From Planctomycetota bacterium (GTDB lineage Bacteria > Planctomycetota > UBA11346): DNA of 40,983 bases. Shown one piece after another: positions 23,943-32,959 of the stretch; positions within the stretch are counted from its first letter, which is position 1, and the number at the start of each line of letters is the position of its first letter. The DNA is taken from positions 1 to 40,983 of the forward strand of contig JANQLF010000145.1 in assembly GCA_028280785.1 (NCBI GenBank), read 5' to 3'. Both the position numbers and the translations under genes were made by a program. Under the pieces are notes generated by a model. That model was not told the origin of the DNA. It worked only from the letters and a program-made list of their open reading frames with translations, and searched no databases.

Positions 23943-24677
23943 ATGCGAGCAGCCAAGCTGAGCTATAGGCAGATTCTTTTACCTTTATGCTGTCTTATTT
24001 TATCAATCGCAGCATGGTGCTGCTTAGCATCGTGTGCATCAAGTCCTCCTGGCACGAGCAATCTTGCGCTTATTCATCAATCAAAACCGCAGCCAATTCC
24101 GGTAGAAGTTGATGAATTAAGGAATGTCGAAAAAGGTAAACAGTTATTTTTAATGCACTGTTCGCCGTGCCATCAAAGTGAAGGACAAGGAAAGGTCGGT
24201 TTAGCACCGAGCATTCGCAATAAAGACTTCCTCTCACTAGCTAGTGATGAGTTTATAAAAAATACAGTGATTAAAGGCCGCGCTATGACAACCATGATTC
24301 CGCGGCCCGATTTAAAAGGTGAGCAATTAGATGCTATAGTTTCGTACTTACGCAGTGCCTATAAAGGCAAAGTAATTGTTGATAACAGTAAAAAGTATAA
24401 AGGTGATGCTAAGCAAGGTGGCGCAGATTTTAAAACGTATTGTGCATCTTGTCACGGTGATAAAGGCCAAGGCTATTTTGCCGGGGTGCCAGGAACAGGC
24501 ATTGGTTTAGCAAGTTTCTTAGATGTAGCGAGTGACGATTATATTTACCAAACTATGAAGCGTGGACGCATCGGAACAGCTATGCGTACGATGATTGGTC
24601 CAAAGGGCGTTGCTAATTTAACCGATCAACAAGCTAAAAATATTATCGTTTATTTACGTACATTAAATAAAAAATAA
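23943..24677 (+). CDS. Dihaem c-type cytochrome, lipoprotein
   Basis: This protein is 244 residues from ATG 23943 (GGAGA, 6 bases upstream); the frame opens earlier at 23895 without a ribosome site. A lipoprotein signal ends in L-A-S-C31. Two class I cytochrome c domains follow, with haem motifs C73-SPC-H77 and C167-ASC-H171. Each domain has a later methionine-containing stretch that could supply the sixth ligand. It is probably a membrane-anchored electron carrier for the molybdoenzyme encoded 22 bp downstream. The pair forms its own transcription unit, since a terminator follows the enzyme gene. Confidence 0.9.
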   Translation: MRAAKLSYRQILLPLCCLILSIAAWCCLASCASSPPGTSNLALIHQSKPQPIPVEVDELRNVEKGKQLFLMHCSPCHQSEGQGKVGLAPSIRNKDFLSLASDEFIKNTVIKGRAMTTMIPRPDLKGEQLDAIVSYLRSAYKGKVIVDNSKKYKGDAKQGGADFKTYCASCHGDKGQGYFAGVPGTGIGLASFLDVASDDYIYQTMKRGRIGTAMRTMIGPKGVANLTDQQAKNIIVYLRTLNKK

Positions 24678-24699
24678 CCCTCTCTCCAGGAGATTTTAC

Positions 24700-27348
24700 G
24701 TGAGACGTCGTCATTTCTTAAAAACAGGTGTTGCTGCAGGTGCAGCTGCTGGTGCTCTCGTCACGACTACTGGATGGAAGGTGCCAGATCCAGAAGGTGT
24801 TGAGTTGGAAAATAATCACCCACCAATTGATCTAGAGGGTGATAAGGCCAAAACCGATTTATTATCTGCCTGTCCCTACTGTGGTGTAGGTTGTGGTACA
24901 ATTATTAAAACCAAAAACGGTCGGATAACAGATATTGTTCCGGATAAAGACCATCCAACGAATAAAGGCCTACAATGTATTAAGGGTCTGACATCTGCTG
25001 AGGCGATCTATGTCAACCGACTCACAAAACCACTTATTCGTAAAGATATGTCTGATCCTGAAACAGGACATATTTCAAAAACTAAGGGATCCTATGCGCC
25101 TGAGCATTTTCGTGAAGCGACTTGGGATGAAGCTGAAGAATTAATTGCTGAAAAGATTGCTCACCTAGTGAAGAAATATGGTGGTAACTGTGTTGGCCTT
25201 TACGGTTCAGGTCAGCTTACTGTCGAAGGTCAGTACCTTGAAAATTTATTTATGAAAGGTGTGTTGGGCTCGAATACCATCGAAGCGAACGCACGTATGT
25301 GTATGACCTCAGCGGTAACCGGTTATATCAAGACCTTCGGCTCAGATACACCACCAACATCGTATGAGGATTGTGAATCAGCTGACATGATCTGTCTGTG
25401 GGGTCACAATATGCGTGGTGCCCATCCAATTTTTTATTGGCGTATCGCTGACGCAAAAGCTAAGCATAATATTCCAACCTTATGTGTAGATCCACGTCGA
25501 ACGGGAACAGTGCAAGGATTTGAAGAAATAAATCCTAAGAATTCCTATCATTTTGATACCATTAATGGTGATATTTCAATTCATAATGCGATTGCTTGGG
25601 TTATTCTTAATGAATATGAAGAAGCTGTTGATTATAAATTACTGAAAGAGCATGTGAAGGGTTGGCAGGAATACATCGCCGAAGTGAAAAAAGGATATAA
25701 ACCGGAGGACGTGGTTGATCGAACGAAAATTGCTCCAGAGAAGATTCGTGAGGTCGCTAAACTTTGGGCCGAAGCAAGTATTAAAGGCCGTAAAAACGGC
25801 AAAGGCGGTGTTTTCAGCACCTGGGGTATCGGTTACAATCAACATTTACATGGCCAAAACAACACCGTTAGTTTAGTTAATTTAATGGTATTAACAGGTA
25901 ATATTGGTCGTAAAGGCTGTGGTCCGCATTCACAGACTGGCCAGCCAAATGCAATGGGTGAACGATTAACAGGTGGTTTAACGAGTCGATTACCGTTTAA
26001 CGTCAGTATTAAAGATGAAAAACATCGCGCCCATATTGAACAATGTTGGGGTTTGCCACCAGGACATATGGAGAAAGTGGCTTCTGCCGAAAACCCAGGT
26101 ATGGCTGTAGGTATGATGGAACGCGCTATTAAAGGCGATGTTAAAGCGATGTTTATGATTTATGCGACACATATTGATTTACCAGATGCTTATAATTGTG
26201 CTCGTCCTGCATTGACGAAATGCTTCACTGTGTCTCAAGAAATATATAAAGATGCACCGAATAATCTTTATTCCGATGTTATTCTACCTGCAGCAACATG
26301 GGGTGAATGGGTTGGAGGTACCTATATTCAGTCAGAGCGTCGGTTCTTCGTTTGTGATGGAACTGAAAATCCAGTCAAGGGATGTCGTCCTGATATGGAT
26401 ATGGTTATCGACAAAATGAAATTAATCGGTGATAGATTAGGGCTCGATACTAAGAAAATTGTTCCGTACGAACGTAAAGCCAATGGATTTTACGATCCAG
26501 AAGAAGTCTTCCGTGATTTCCTCAAGGCATCTAAAGGTACTGATTCAGATATGAGTGGTCTTTTGGATGTTGAAAAGGAGACGGGTAAGTCGCCGTATCA
26601 GCAAATTCGTGACTTACGTGGCATTCAGTGGCCAGCACCAAATGCGAAAATCGCTAAGCGTGGTGGTACACCGCGACGTTATATGGGACAAGAAGAAGAC
26701 TGGGATGATCGGCCTTATGGTCATTTCCGCCACAAAGACGGTAAAATGCACATGCATATGTGTCATCAAGATTATTCAAATTATAAAGAATTAACTGATG
26801 AATTAGCTAAACTTGGTACTGACCCTAATTATTTTGCTATTGATAATTACGATGTGCTGGTGAAAGCGCGTGATGCTGGTATTACACCGGAGTTACCAGA
26901 TTTTGACCATCTCGGTAAGAAAATAGGTGACTGTCCAAAAGACAAGTTCCCATTCTGGTGGGCAACTGGTGTGGTCTATGAGCATTTCCATACTGCAAAA
27001 ACCATACGCGCTGGTACTACTAAAAAATTGGTGCCAGAAATGTATGTCGAAATGCATCCTGAAGATGCAGCTGAACTTGGCATTAAAGATGGTGATTGGG
27101 TGAAGGTGACTACCTTGCGAGGGAGTGTCGAGGCTCGTGTATCTGTTGGCATGGATTCGGTGGTTAAGCCAGCGCGGAACACGGTTCCTAAGGGCTTCTT
27201 GTTTAGCCCATGGAACTTATCTGTGGCAGATTCGGCTGATCCAACCAAAAACAAGTGGTTGGCAAATGGCACTACGCATCGCGCCTTTGATCCGGTTTCT
27301 GGTCAAGCTGACTTTAAGAAATGTAAGTGTCGCATCGAAAAAATATAA
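24700..27348 (+). CDS. NapA-like periplasmic molybdopterin oxidoreductase
   Basis: This 882-residue enzyme of the complex iron-sulfur molybdoenzyme family begins with a Tat signal (RRRHFLK). C58, C61, C65 and C93 bind a 4Fe-4S cluster. C201 in ANARMCMTSAV sits where NapA and assimilatory nitrate reductases have the Mo-coordinating Cys. It is about 100 residues longer than the second NapA here (36529-38871); part of the excess lies around residues 640-720 and includes HMHMCHQDYSNY. GTG 24700 follows AGGAGA by 6 bases. Nitrate or another oxyanion is the likely substrate; identity with formate dehydrogenase is less likely. Its partner is the dihaem cytochrome just upstream. Confidence 0.85.
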   Translation: MRRRHFLKTGVAAGAAAGALVTTTGWKVPDPEGVELENNHPPIDLEGDKAKTDLLSACPYCGVGCGTIIKTKNGRITDIVPDKDHPTNKGLQCIKGLTSAEAIYVNRLTKPLIRKDMSDPETGHISKTKGSYAPEHFREATWDEAEELIAEKIAHLVKKYGGNCVGLYGSGQLTVEGQYLENLFMKGVLGSNTIEANARMCMTSAVTGYIKTFGSDTPPTSYEDCESADMICLWGHNMRGAHPIFYWRIADAKAKHNIPTLCVDPRRTGTVQGFEEINPKNSYHFDTINGDISIHNAIAWVILNEYEEAVDYKLLKEHVKGWQEYIAEVKKGYKPEDVVDRTKIAPEKIREVAKLWAEASIKGRKNGKGGVFSTWGIGYNQHLHGQNNTVSLVNLMVLTGNIGRKGCGPHSQTGQPNAMGERLTGGLTSRLPFNVSIKDEKHRAHIEQCWGLPPGHMEKVASAENPGMAVGMMERAIKGDVKAMFMIYATHIDLPDAYNCARPALTKCFTVSQEIYKDAPNNLYSDVILPAATWGEWVGGTYIQSERRFFVCDGTENPVKGCRPDMDMVIDKMKLIGDRLGLDTKKIVPYERKANGFYDPEEVFRDFLKASKGTDSDMSGLLDVEKETGKSPYQQIRDLRGIQWPAPNAKIAKRGGTPRRYMGQEEDWDDRPYGHFRHKDGKMHMHMCHQDYSNYKELTDELAKLGTDPNYFAIDNYDVLVKARDAGITPELPDFDHLGKKIGDCPKDKFPFWWATGVVYEHFHTAKTIRAGTTKKLVPEMYVEMHPEDAAELGIKDGDWVKVTTLRGSVEARVSVGMDSVVKPARNTVPKGFLFSPWNLSVADSADPTKNKWLANGTTHRAFDPVSGQADFKKCKCRIEKI

Positions 27349-27375
27349 CTAGGGGTGTTCCTTAGTGGAGAGAGA

Positions 27376-27415
27376 GGCAGGTTTTGGTCAAGTGGCTAAA
27401 ACCTGCCGTTTTTTT
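27376..27415 (+). terminator. Strong intrinsic terminator after the NapA-like gene
   Basis: GGCAGGTTTT (27376-27385) and AAAACCTGCC (27398-27407) pair perfectly over 10 bp with a 12-nt loop and are followed by G and seven T. The structure separates the cytochrome/enzyme unit from the ferredoxin operon. Confidence 0.9.
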
Positions 27416-27442
27416 GGGTCAAACTGACTAGCTACATAATAC

Positions 27443-27470
27443 TTGATTTAAAGATATACTTATCCATAAT
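27443..27470 (+). promoter_or_regulatory. Sigma70-like promoter of the ferredoxin/NapH-like operon
   Basis: TTGATT (27443-27448) and CATAAT (27465-27470) with 16-bp spacing lie 32 bp before ATG 27502 and after a terminator, where a promoter is needed. No FNR or NarL site was convincing. Confidence 0.45.
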
Positions 27471-27501
27471 ATAGGATCCCAAGATAGGGATGTGACAGGC
27501 A

Positions 27502-28116
27502 ATGAAGCTCAGTCGCCGTAATATGATTGTGGGATTTATCGCTGGAGCAGTGCTACCAGCATTGATTCCGTTGTTGGCAAAAATACCAGGAGCTGGTCGT
27601 CTTAAACGTTTCTTGAGACCACCAGGTGCAAAATCTGAAAAAGAATTCAAAAGTTTATGTATTGGTTGTGCGCAGTGTGCAAATGTTTGCCCGAATAACT
27701 GCATAGAAATGCAGGGATTTGAGGACGGCGCAGATAACTTTTTATTGCCTATGATTATCGCCAGGTCAAAAGCATGTATTTTGTGTATGGCATGTACGCA
27801 GGTATGTCCAACTGATGCATTAACACCAATGCCAGCGACCAAAGAGGGTATGCGTGCAGTTGCAATGGGTAAGGCAGTCTTGTCACCTGATTTGTGTTAT
27901 TCCTATCATGGTAGAACCTGCGGTGCCTGTTATCGGTCATGTCCACTGCCTGGTGAAGCGATGACTATCGGTTTGTTTGAAAAACCAACTATTCACGAAG
28001 ATAAATGTGTTGGTTGTGGTTTATGCGAGCAGTCGTGTATACATATGCCACAGGCTATCCGAATTATTCCAGCGCATGAAATTGAAAGCAAGGAATTGCG
28101 TCATGGAAAGGCGTAG
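27502..28116 (+). CDS. NapG-like periplasmic ferredoxin, four 4Fe-4S clusters (1)
   Basis: This 204-residue protein has an N-terminal Tat-like signal (SRRNMIVGF). Four cysteine groups follow: CIGCAQCANVCP, CILCMACTQVCP, a looser CYSYHGRTCGAC...CP, and CVGCGLCEQSC. This is the NapG/NosG layout, in which the protein passes electrons from a membrane NapH-type partner to a periplasmic oxidoreductase. It is the first gene of the operon, and the next gene starts inside its last 14 bp. Given the nearby NapA-like enzyme, it may serve that enzyme. Confidence 0.88.
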   Translation: MKLSRRNMIVGFIAGAVLPALIPLLAKIPGAGRLKRFLRPPGAKSEKEFKSLCIGCAQCANVCPNNCIEMQGFEDGADNFLLPMIIARSKACILCMACTQVCPTDALTPMPATKEGMRAVAMGKAVLSPDLCYSYHGRTCGACYRSCPLPGEAMTIGLFEKPTIHEDKCVGCGLCEQSCIHMPQAIRIIPAHEIESKELRHGKA

Positions 28117-28699
28117 TTTTTTAAGGGCTTCGGGTGAAATAGCTGCGTCAGTTGTGTGTATTGGTGGTGGATTATCGTTGTTATCTTTAAGTCTTAATGA
28201 AGCGCCACAATTAGATAAACGCATTGCCTTACGTCCTCCCGGTTCCATAAACGAAGCGAATTTTTTAGAAAAATGTATTCGCTGTCATCGTTGCATTGAT
28301 GTGTGTCCTTCTCAAGCAATCCAATTACAAGGACATGAGGGACCTGTAGCAGCACACACACCATTTATTATTCCAAGTGAACACGCCTGTATTTTATGTT
28401 TGGCCTGCACCAATGTCTGTCCTTCAGGTGCTTTAGTTCCGGTTGAGAAAAGAGAAGACGTAAAAATTGGCATTGCAAAAATAGATAAACGCTTGTGTGT
28501 GGCGCATAATGGTAGTGGTGTGTGCGGTGTCTGTCATACGGCCTGCCCTATTAAAAACAAAGCTATAAGTATTGATTATCGTACACGTCCAACCATGCAT
28601 GACGATGCTTGTACTGGTTGTGGACAGTGTGAAGAGGTGTGTCCAGCTGATGGGCATAAAGCCATACGCGTCGAACCGATCGAAATGGTGGGCGCATGA
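28103..28699 (+). CDS. NapG-like periplasmic ferredoxin, four 4Fe-4S clusters (2)
   Basis: This 198-residue paralogue of the preceding gene starts at ATG 28103 with AAGGA 8 bases upstream, inside the preceding frame. A Tat-like signal (ERRSFLRAS) is followed by cysteine groups CIRCHRCIDVCP, CILCLACTNVCP, a loose CVAHNGSGVCGVC...CP, and CTGCGQCEEVCP. Both ferredoxins share an LRPPG segment just before the first cluster. It couples by ATGA to the NapH-like gene. A serial or heteromeric use of the two proteins is possible. Confidence 0.88.
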   Translation: MERRSFLRASGEIAASVVCIGGGLSLLSLSLNEAPQLDKRIALRPPGSINEANFLEKCIRCHRCIDVCPSQAIQLQGHEGPVAAHTPFIIPSEHACILCLACTNVCPSGALVPVEKREDVKIGIAKIDKRLCVAHNGSGVCGVCHTACPIKNKAISIDYRTRPTMHDDACTGCGQCEEVCPADGHKAIRVEPIEMVGA

Positions 28700-29727
28700 A
28701 TTACTTATTGAAACACATACAAAAAATACGCCTAAGTGTTCGTCTCTTCATATTAGCAGCTCTGTGTATAATGCCATTTTTCACTTGGTATTTATCGCAT
28801 TTGCCAATGGGCGATGTGAAGGCCATTATCGACGAAGACTATGCTAATGTTCAGCATTATATTATACACATGATGGACGGCGTTGCTCATTCAGGATTTT
28901 TAAGCGACGATGCACTAGAAGGAACGTCACAAGAAAATCAGAATATCAGTGATACGATTGCGGTGGCGAGTGGCGATGTTTGGTCAGCGCGCCTTTTTGG
29001 TATTGAATGGTTGGACATGCTTGCCTGGGCCGAGTTAACTGTGCTGAGTAAAAGTATGGTGTTACCGCTGCTGGCCGGTGGTTTAAGTGTGTTGTTATTA
29101 ACTATATGCTGCGGGCGCATTTTTTGTTCTTGGATCTGTCCAGCTGGATTATTGTTTGATCTATGTGATAAAATACGTGTAAAAATAGAAGCGAGTGGTC
29201 GGCGCTTGCGTGATATAAAATTCAAACGTTGGCATAAATATGTGTTGCTCACAGTCGGCTTATTTATTGGTCTGATTGTTGGATTGCCGTTACTTGGGTA
29301 TTTTTATCCACCAGCGTTATTTTTGCGAGAATTGCATGCGGTTGTCTATGCATTCATGGATAATGCTACTGAAGAAGCCTGGTTTGGCGTGACTTTGGCC
29401 TTGAGTGGAGTTTCATTGTTTCTATTCGCTTTACTTATGTTTGAAACATTTGTCAGTAAACGATTTTGGTGTCGCTATATGTGTGCTGGTGGTGCCTTGT
29501 ATAGTTTATTTGGACGTTTTCGTTTATTTCGCATACAACGTGTAAAGGCACAGTGTACTGATTGCGGTGATTGCAATAAAGCCTGCCCAATGGGGCTTCA
29601 TCCTATGACCGATGCTTTGGGCATAGAGTGTGATAATTGTTTTGCCTGTCACAGCGTGTGTCCGGAGGAGGCACTGCCAATAAAGATTACCCAACATGAT
29701 GTACAATGTGAAAGTTGTGCAGCATGA
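28696..29727 (+). CDS. NapH-like membrane iron-sulfur protein (1)
   Basis: This 343-residue protein has about four or five membrane helices. It shows the NapH/NosR-type cytoplasmic motif CGRIFCSWICPAG and a second FWCRYMCAGGAL, then two 4Fe-4S groups, CTDCGDCNKACP and CDNCFACHSVCP, ending in CESCAA. Such proteins are thought to take electrons from quinol or cytosolic donors and pass them to NapG-type ferredoxins. A large periplasmic loop lies between the first two helices. It overlaps its neighbours on both sides by ATGA. Confidence 0.88.
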   Translation: MNYLLKHIQKIRLSVRLFILAALCIMPFFTWYLSHLPMGDVKAIIDEDYANVQHYIIHMMDGVAHSGFLSDDALEGTSQENQNISDTIAVASGDVWSARLFGIEWLDMLAWAELTVLSKSMVLPLLAGGLSVLLLTICCGRIFCSWICPAGLLFDLCDKIRVKIEASGRRLRDIKFKRWHKYVLLTVGLFIGLIVGLPLLGYFYPPALFLRELHAVVYAFMDNATEEAWFGVTLALSGVSLFLFALLMFETFVSKRFWCRYMCAGGALYSLFGRFRLFRIQRVKAQCTDCGDCNKACPMGLHPMTDALGIECDNCFACHSVCPEEALPIKITQHDVQCESCAA

Positions 29728-30701
29728 GTAATCGTTTGCGTGGTTGGCATTTAATGTTTGCGTCGGTCATTACGCGTTTATGCGTGTTGATTATTATTAT
29801 ATTGTTAGCGTCGTGGTCTATTTATTTAAATTACAAGGTCGGTTATAACAATGCCCGTTTGGTTGAATTGGCTGATGGCAAATTAGTTGCCACGTTCTAT
29901 CGCATGTCGGATTGGTTTTTCTCTTGTTTCGGAGATCCAGTTGCGGCCATGCAATCAAATGGAGGAATGACGTGGTCAATTCGTTTGTTTGGGGTTCAAA
30001 TAACAGACCCAATTGCAGCGACCAGTGTCTTTTTGAATAACGGGCAATTGGCATTTGGATTTTTTATTGGTGCACTTATCCCCCTTAGTTTGGCCCTTTT
30101 GTTTGGTCGAGTATTTTGTTCATATATCTGCCCGGCTTCATTGTTATTTTTCACGATTGGTCGTTTACGCCGCTTGCTTGGACGTTTCTTCTATTTTCCT
30201 GAATTGCCAATGAATCGATTTTTTGCTTGGGGAGTACTGTGTGGAGGTGTGGTGTTGGCATTAGTTACGACGCACGGCATTTGGGCATTAATTTTGCCTT
30301 ATTTCGCAGTCGGTCAGACCATTTTTCATGCCATCACTTTTGGCGTTATGCACGTAGCAGTGTTTAGCATATTGTTTTTTATAGTTGTAGATTTCGCATT
30401 AGGTTATCAATTTACCTGCCGTCATATTTGCCCTACGGGTCGATTGCTGGGCGTAATTGGTGCTAAACCATTGGTGAGCATTCGCCGTGATGCATCGGCC
30501 TGTATTGATGACTGCCATAGCTGTGAACAGGTGTGTACGTTTATGGTCAGTCCGAAAAAAGATGAAACCCGTGACTGTAGTTTATGTGGTGAATGCATGA
30601 GCGTCTGTCCAGCCTCATGTTTGAGTGTTGGCACAAAAAAAGCAATCGATGTATCTTCGTCTGGTATTGTGGTTAATACCGATGTCGCGAGTGAGGTGTA
30701 G
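29724..30701 (+). CDS. NapH-like membrane iron-sulfur protein (2)
   Basis: This protein is 325 residues from ATG 29724, coupled to the previous stop. It has membrane helices, FGRVFCSYICPAS and FTCRHICPTG motifs, then cysteine groups CIDDCHSCEQVC and CSLCGECMSVCP. It is a close relative of the previous protein, with the same long periplasmic loop after helix 1, so the pair probably forms a heterodimer. The gene ends with TAG one base before the next ribosome-bound start region. Confidence 0.87.
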   Translation: MSNRLRGWHLMFASVITRLCVLIIIILLASWSIYLNYKVGYNNARLVELADGKLVATFYRMSDWFFSCFGDPVAAMQSNGGMTWSIRLFGVQITDPIAATSVFLNNGQLAFGFFIGALIPLSLALLFGRVFCSYICPASLLFFTIGRLRRLLGRFFYFPELPMNRFFAWGVLCGGVVLALVTTHGIWALILPYFAVGQTIFHAITFGVMHVAVFSILFFIVVDFALGYQFTCRHICPTGRLLGVIGAKPLVSIRRDASACIDDCHSCEQVCTFMVSPKKDETRDCSLCGECMSVCPASCLSVGTKKAIDVSSSGIVVNTDVASEV

Positions 30702-30702
30702 G

Positions 30703-31347
30703 ATGAATTTAATAAGCGTAATGATATCACGTTCAGTAGTTTCGGTGATGGTTCTGCTGTTGGTAGTAGTGCCACCATTAGCGGCGCATCATTTTAAGGG
30801 CTTACCGCATTTTAATTACTTCGAAAATTACCCACAAATTCCGCAGGATGAGTTTTTGGGTCAATCAGGTGATTACGAATGCTCTTTAGTTATTTATGAT
30901 TTCCAGGGTATCGATAAACGTGAGGCAGAAATGCCCGATAAAGTCTGTTTTTATCTAGTTATTTTTAACTTACGTGAAAACAGTATCTATGCCGGTGCAA
31001 TTGACATGGATATTATGGATGACGATAAAATTGTTTATTCAGAACATAAAAACCAAGCAGTCGAAGAAAATATATATACTACCCAACGTAATTTAGGTGA
31101 TGATGGTGATTATGCTTTGCGCGTGCGCTTAGCAGACGGCAAGGGAACTGAAATTATGGTACCGTTCGTGTTGTCATCCCAAAAAATTGCCTGGGGTAAA
31201 TGGGTCGCGTTGATCATGGTTTTTTCTGTGGTGATCGCAGCTGTCGGTTCACGACGTACACGTGTGCGTATGGACCGGAAAGAGAATGCTCGGCAACGAG
31301 GTCAATCTCATGAAAGTAGTGATCCTGAGCAGGAATTAGAGGCATAA
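30703..31347 (+). CDS. Membrane-anchored periplasmic protein with HHFKGLPHF motif, unknown
   Basis: This protein is 214 residues from ATG 30703 (GAGG at 30693-30696); the frame is open upstream inside the previous gene. A signal peptide ends near A-A-H-H, so the mature N-terminus may begin with two histidines (HHFKGLPHFNYFENYP), a candidate metal site. A predicted beta domain and a C-terminal membrane helix (about residues 165-185) follow, then a basic and acidic cytoplasmic tail. I do not recognise the family. Its place between NapH-like genes suggests an accessory subunit, perhaps a copper- or metal-binding one. Confidence 0.75.
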   Translation: MNLISVMISRSVVSVMVLLLVVVPPLAAHHFKGLPHFNYFENYPQIPQDEFLGQSGDYECSLVIYDFQGIDKREAEMPDKVCFYLVIFNLRENSIYAGAIDMDIMDDDKIVYSEHKNQAVEENIYTTQRNLGDDGDYALRVRLADGKGTEIMVPFVLSSQKIAWGKWVALIMVFSVVIAAVGSRRTRVRMDRKENARQRGQSHESSDPEQELEA

Positions 31348-31348
31348 C

Positions 31349-32956
31349 ATGGTTGATGCCTTACGCTCTTCTGTGCAAGGAGATGTAGAATTAGGCGAAT
31401 TAGTAGAGGTGTATCCTGGCTGTGCAGTCGATAGTGATGGTGTTTTGCATATGGCTGGTATCCCTGCGTGGATGGCGATAGCTGGTGTGGTGGTCATCAT
31501 CATTGTGTCGCATTTATTTTTGAGCAAAAAACGCGACGCATTGATTGAGCGCCCACGTTATTGGCGATTCAATGTGTTGTCACTGCCTTTTCTCAAGGCT
31601 TTGGTGAAGAAGCAGTACTTCCCAATGCTTTTGCAGGGTGCCTCTATTGTAGCGATGCTTTTGGTGATAGGTGCTGGTTTCTGGGGTACTCAGCGTGCTG
31701 GAATGAATATTGGTCCAATTATTACGTGGACCTGGTGGTGGGCGCTTTTAATTTTTATGGTCTTAGGTTTTGGCACTGCATTTTGCTCTATTTGTCCGTG
31801 GGAGGGGCTCAGCAGTCTCATAACGAGTCTCTCTTTTTCTTCACGCAAAAAAGCACTCGGCTCAGATCGTGCGTGGCCAAAATGGATGCGTAATATTTTT
31901 CCTGCTTTGCTATTATTTATTTTACTCACCTGGATAGAATTAGGCTTAGATATTACTCAATCGCCAATGATCACGGCAGTACTGGCAACTATGTTCGTGA
32001 GCATGGTGATTTTAGCAGCGTTATTTTACGATCGGCGCGGCTTTTGTCGTTACGCCTGTTTGGTTGGTCGTATTACCGGTATCTATGCTTTATTTGCCCC
32101 GGTAGAGGTGCGCAGTATCTCAACCGATGCGTGTAAGTCCTGTACGACTAAAGATTGTATCAAGGGTAATGACGAATCAGTGGGTTGTCCGACCAATTTG
32201 TTTCCATCAAAGTTACAAGAAAATACCTACTGTACTATGTGTACCGAATGCATTCGATCTTGTCCGCATGACAATATGACCATTAATATACGTCCACCAG
32301 CAACAGATTTAATGAGTAAATTTAAATTTCGTGCTGATGAAGCTATTCTTGCGATTACACTGTTGGCATTGACCAGTTTTCATGGCATTACCATGACACC
32401 GATGTGGGACACGACAAATAATTGGCTGCGCGCAGAATTTGGTTTGACGTCTATACCTTTATTTACATTCCTGATGTTGGTCGCGGTAATTGTTCCGATT
32501 GGTATTTTCATGTTATCTGCAAGGATGGCTCGCACCCTGTCCGGTAGTACTGAAAACTCAACAAAGCAAATATTTATCGCCTATGCCTATGCGGTGTTAC
32601 CAGTTGCGTTGTTTTATCATCTAGCACATAACAGCATGCACTTTTTCATGGAAGCGCAGCACATCATCCCCGTTTTGAGTGATCCTTTTGGTTGGGGCTG
32701 GAATATTTTTAGTACGGCCAGCAAAACCTATGATCCCTTGTTGCCGATGACCGTGGTGTGGTGGATGCAACTTGTATTTATTGTCATCGGACATATTTAT
32801 GGAGTGGTGATTGCTGACCGCATTGCGAAACGTTTGTATGCTGAGCATAAGCAGGCCCTGCGCAGTTTAATACCGATGTTAGTAGTAATGATCGTCTATT
32901 CAATTTATAGCGTGTGGCTTATCTCTCAGCCTATGATTATGCGGACAGGTATGTAA
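31349..32956 (+). CDS. Large polytopic NapH/NosR-like iron-sulfur protein
   Basis: This 535-residue protein has about nine or ten membrane helices. The first half is NapH-like (FCSICPWEG, FCRYACLVG, ACKSCTTKDC, CTMCTECIRSCP). The second half is an extra block of hydrophobic helices with conserved-looking His residues (FYHLAHNSMHFFMEAQH) that might bind haem or quinone. NapH-type proteins are usually about 280-350 residues, so this is an extended form. The start is supported by AGAGG (31338-31342). It is one base after the upstream stop and 3 bp before the next gene. Confidence 0.82.
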   Translation: MVDALRSSVQGDVELGELVEVYPGCAVDSDGVLHMAGIPAWMAIAGVVVIIIVSHLFLSKKRDALIERPRYWRFNVLSLPFLKALVKKQYFPMLLQGASIVAMLLVIGAGFWGTQRAGMNIGPIITWTWWWALLIFMVLGFGTAFCSICPWEGLSSLITSLSFSSRKKALGSDRAWPKWMRNIFPALLLFILLTWIELGLDITQSPMITAVLATMFVSMVILAALFYDRRGFCRYACLVGRITGIYALFAPVEVRSISTDACKSCTTKDCIKGNDESVGCPTNLFPSKLQENTYCTMCTECIRSCPHDNMTINIRPPATDLMSKFKFRADEAILAITLLALTSFHGITMTPMWDTTNNWLRAEFGLTSIPLFTFLMLVAVIVPIGIFMLSARMARTLSGSTENSTKQIFIAYAYAVLPVALFYHLAHNSMHFFMEAQHIIPVLSDPFGWGWNIFSTASKTYDPLLPMTVVWWMQLVFIVIGHIYGVVIADRIAKRLYAEHKQALRSLIPMLVVMIVYSIYSVWLISQPMIMRTGM

Positions 32957-32959
32957 TTC

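Noticed and set aside
24700-27348. Formate dehydrogenase catalytic subunit
   Set aside because: The residue pattern around the Mo-binding Cys (ANARMCMTSAV) follows NapA/Nas-type enzymes. No in-frame TGA or formate-specific neighbours occur.
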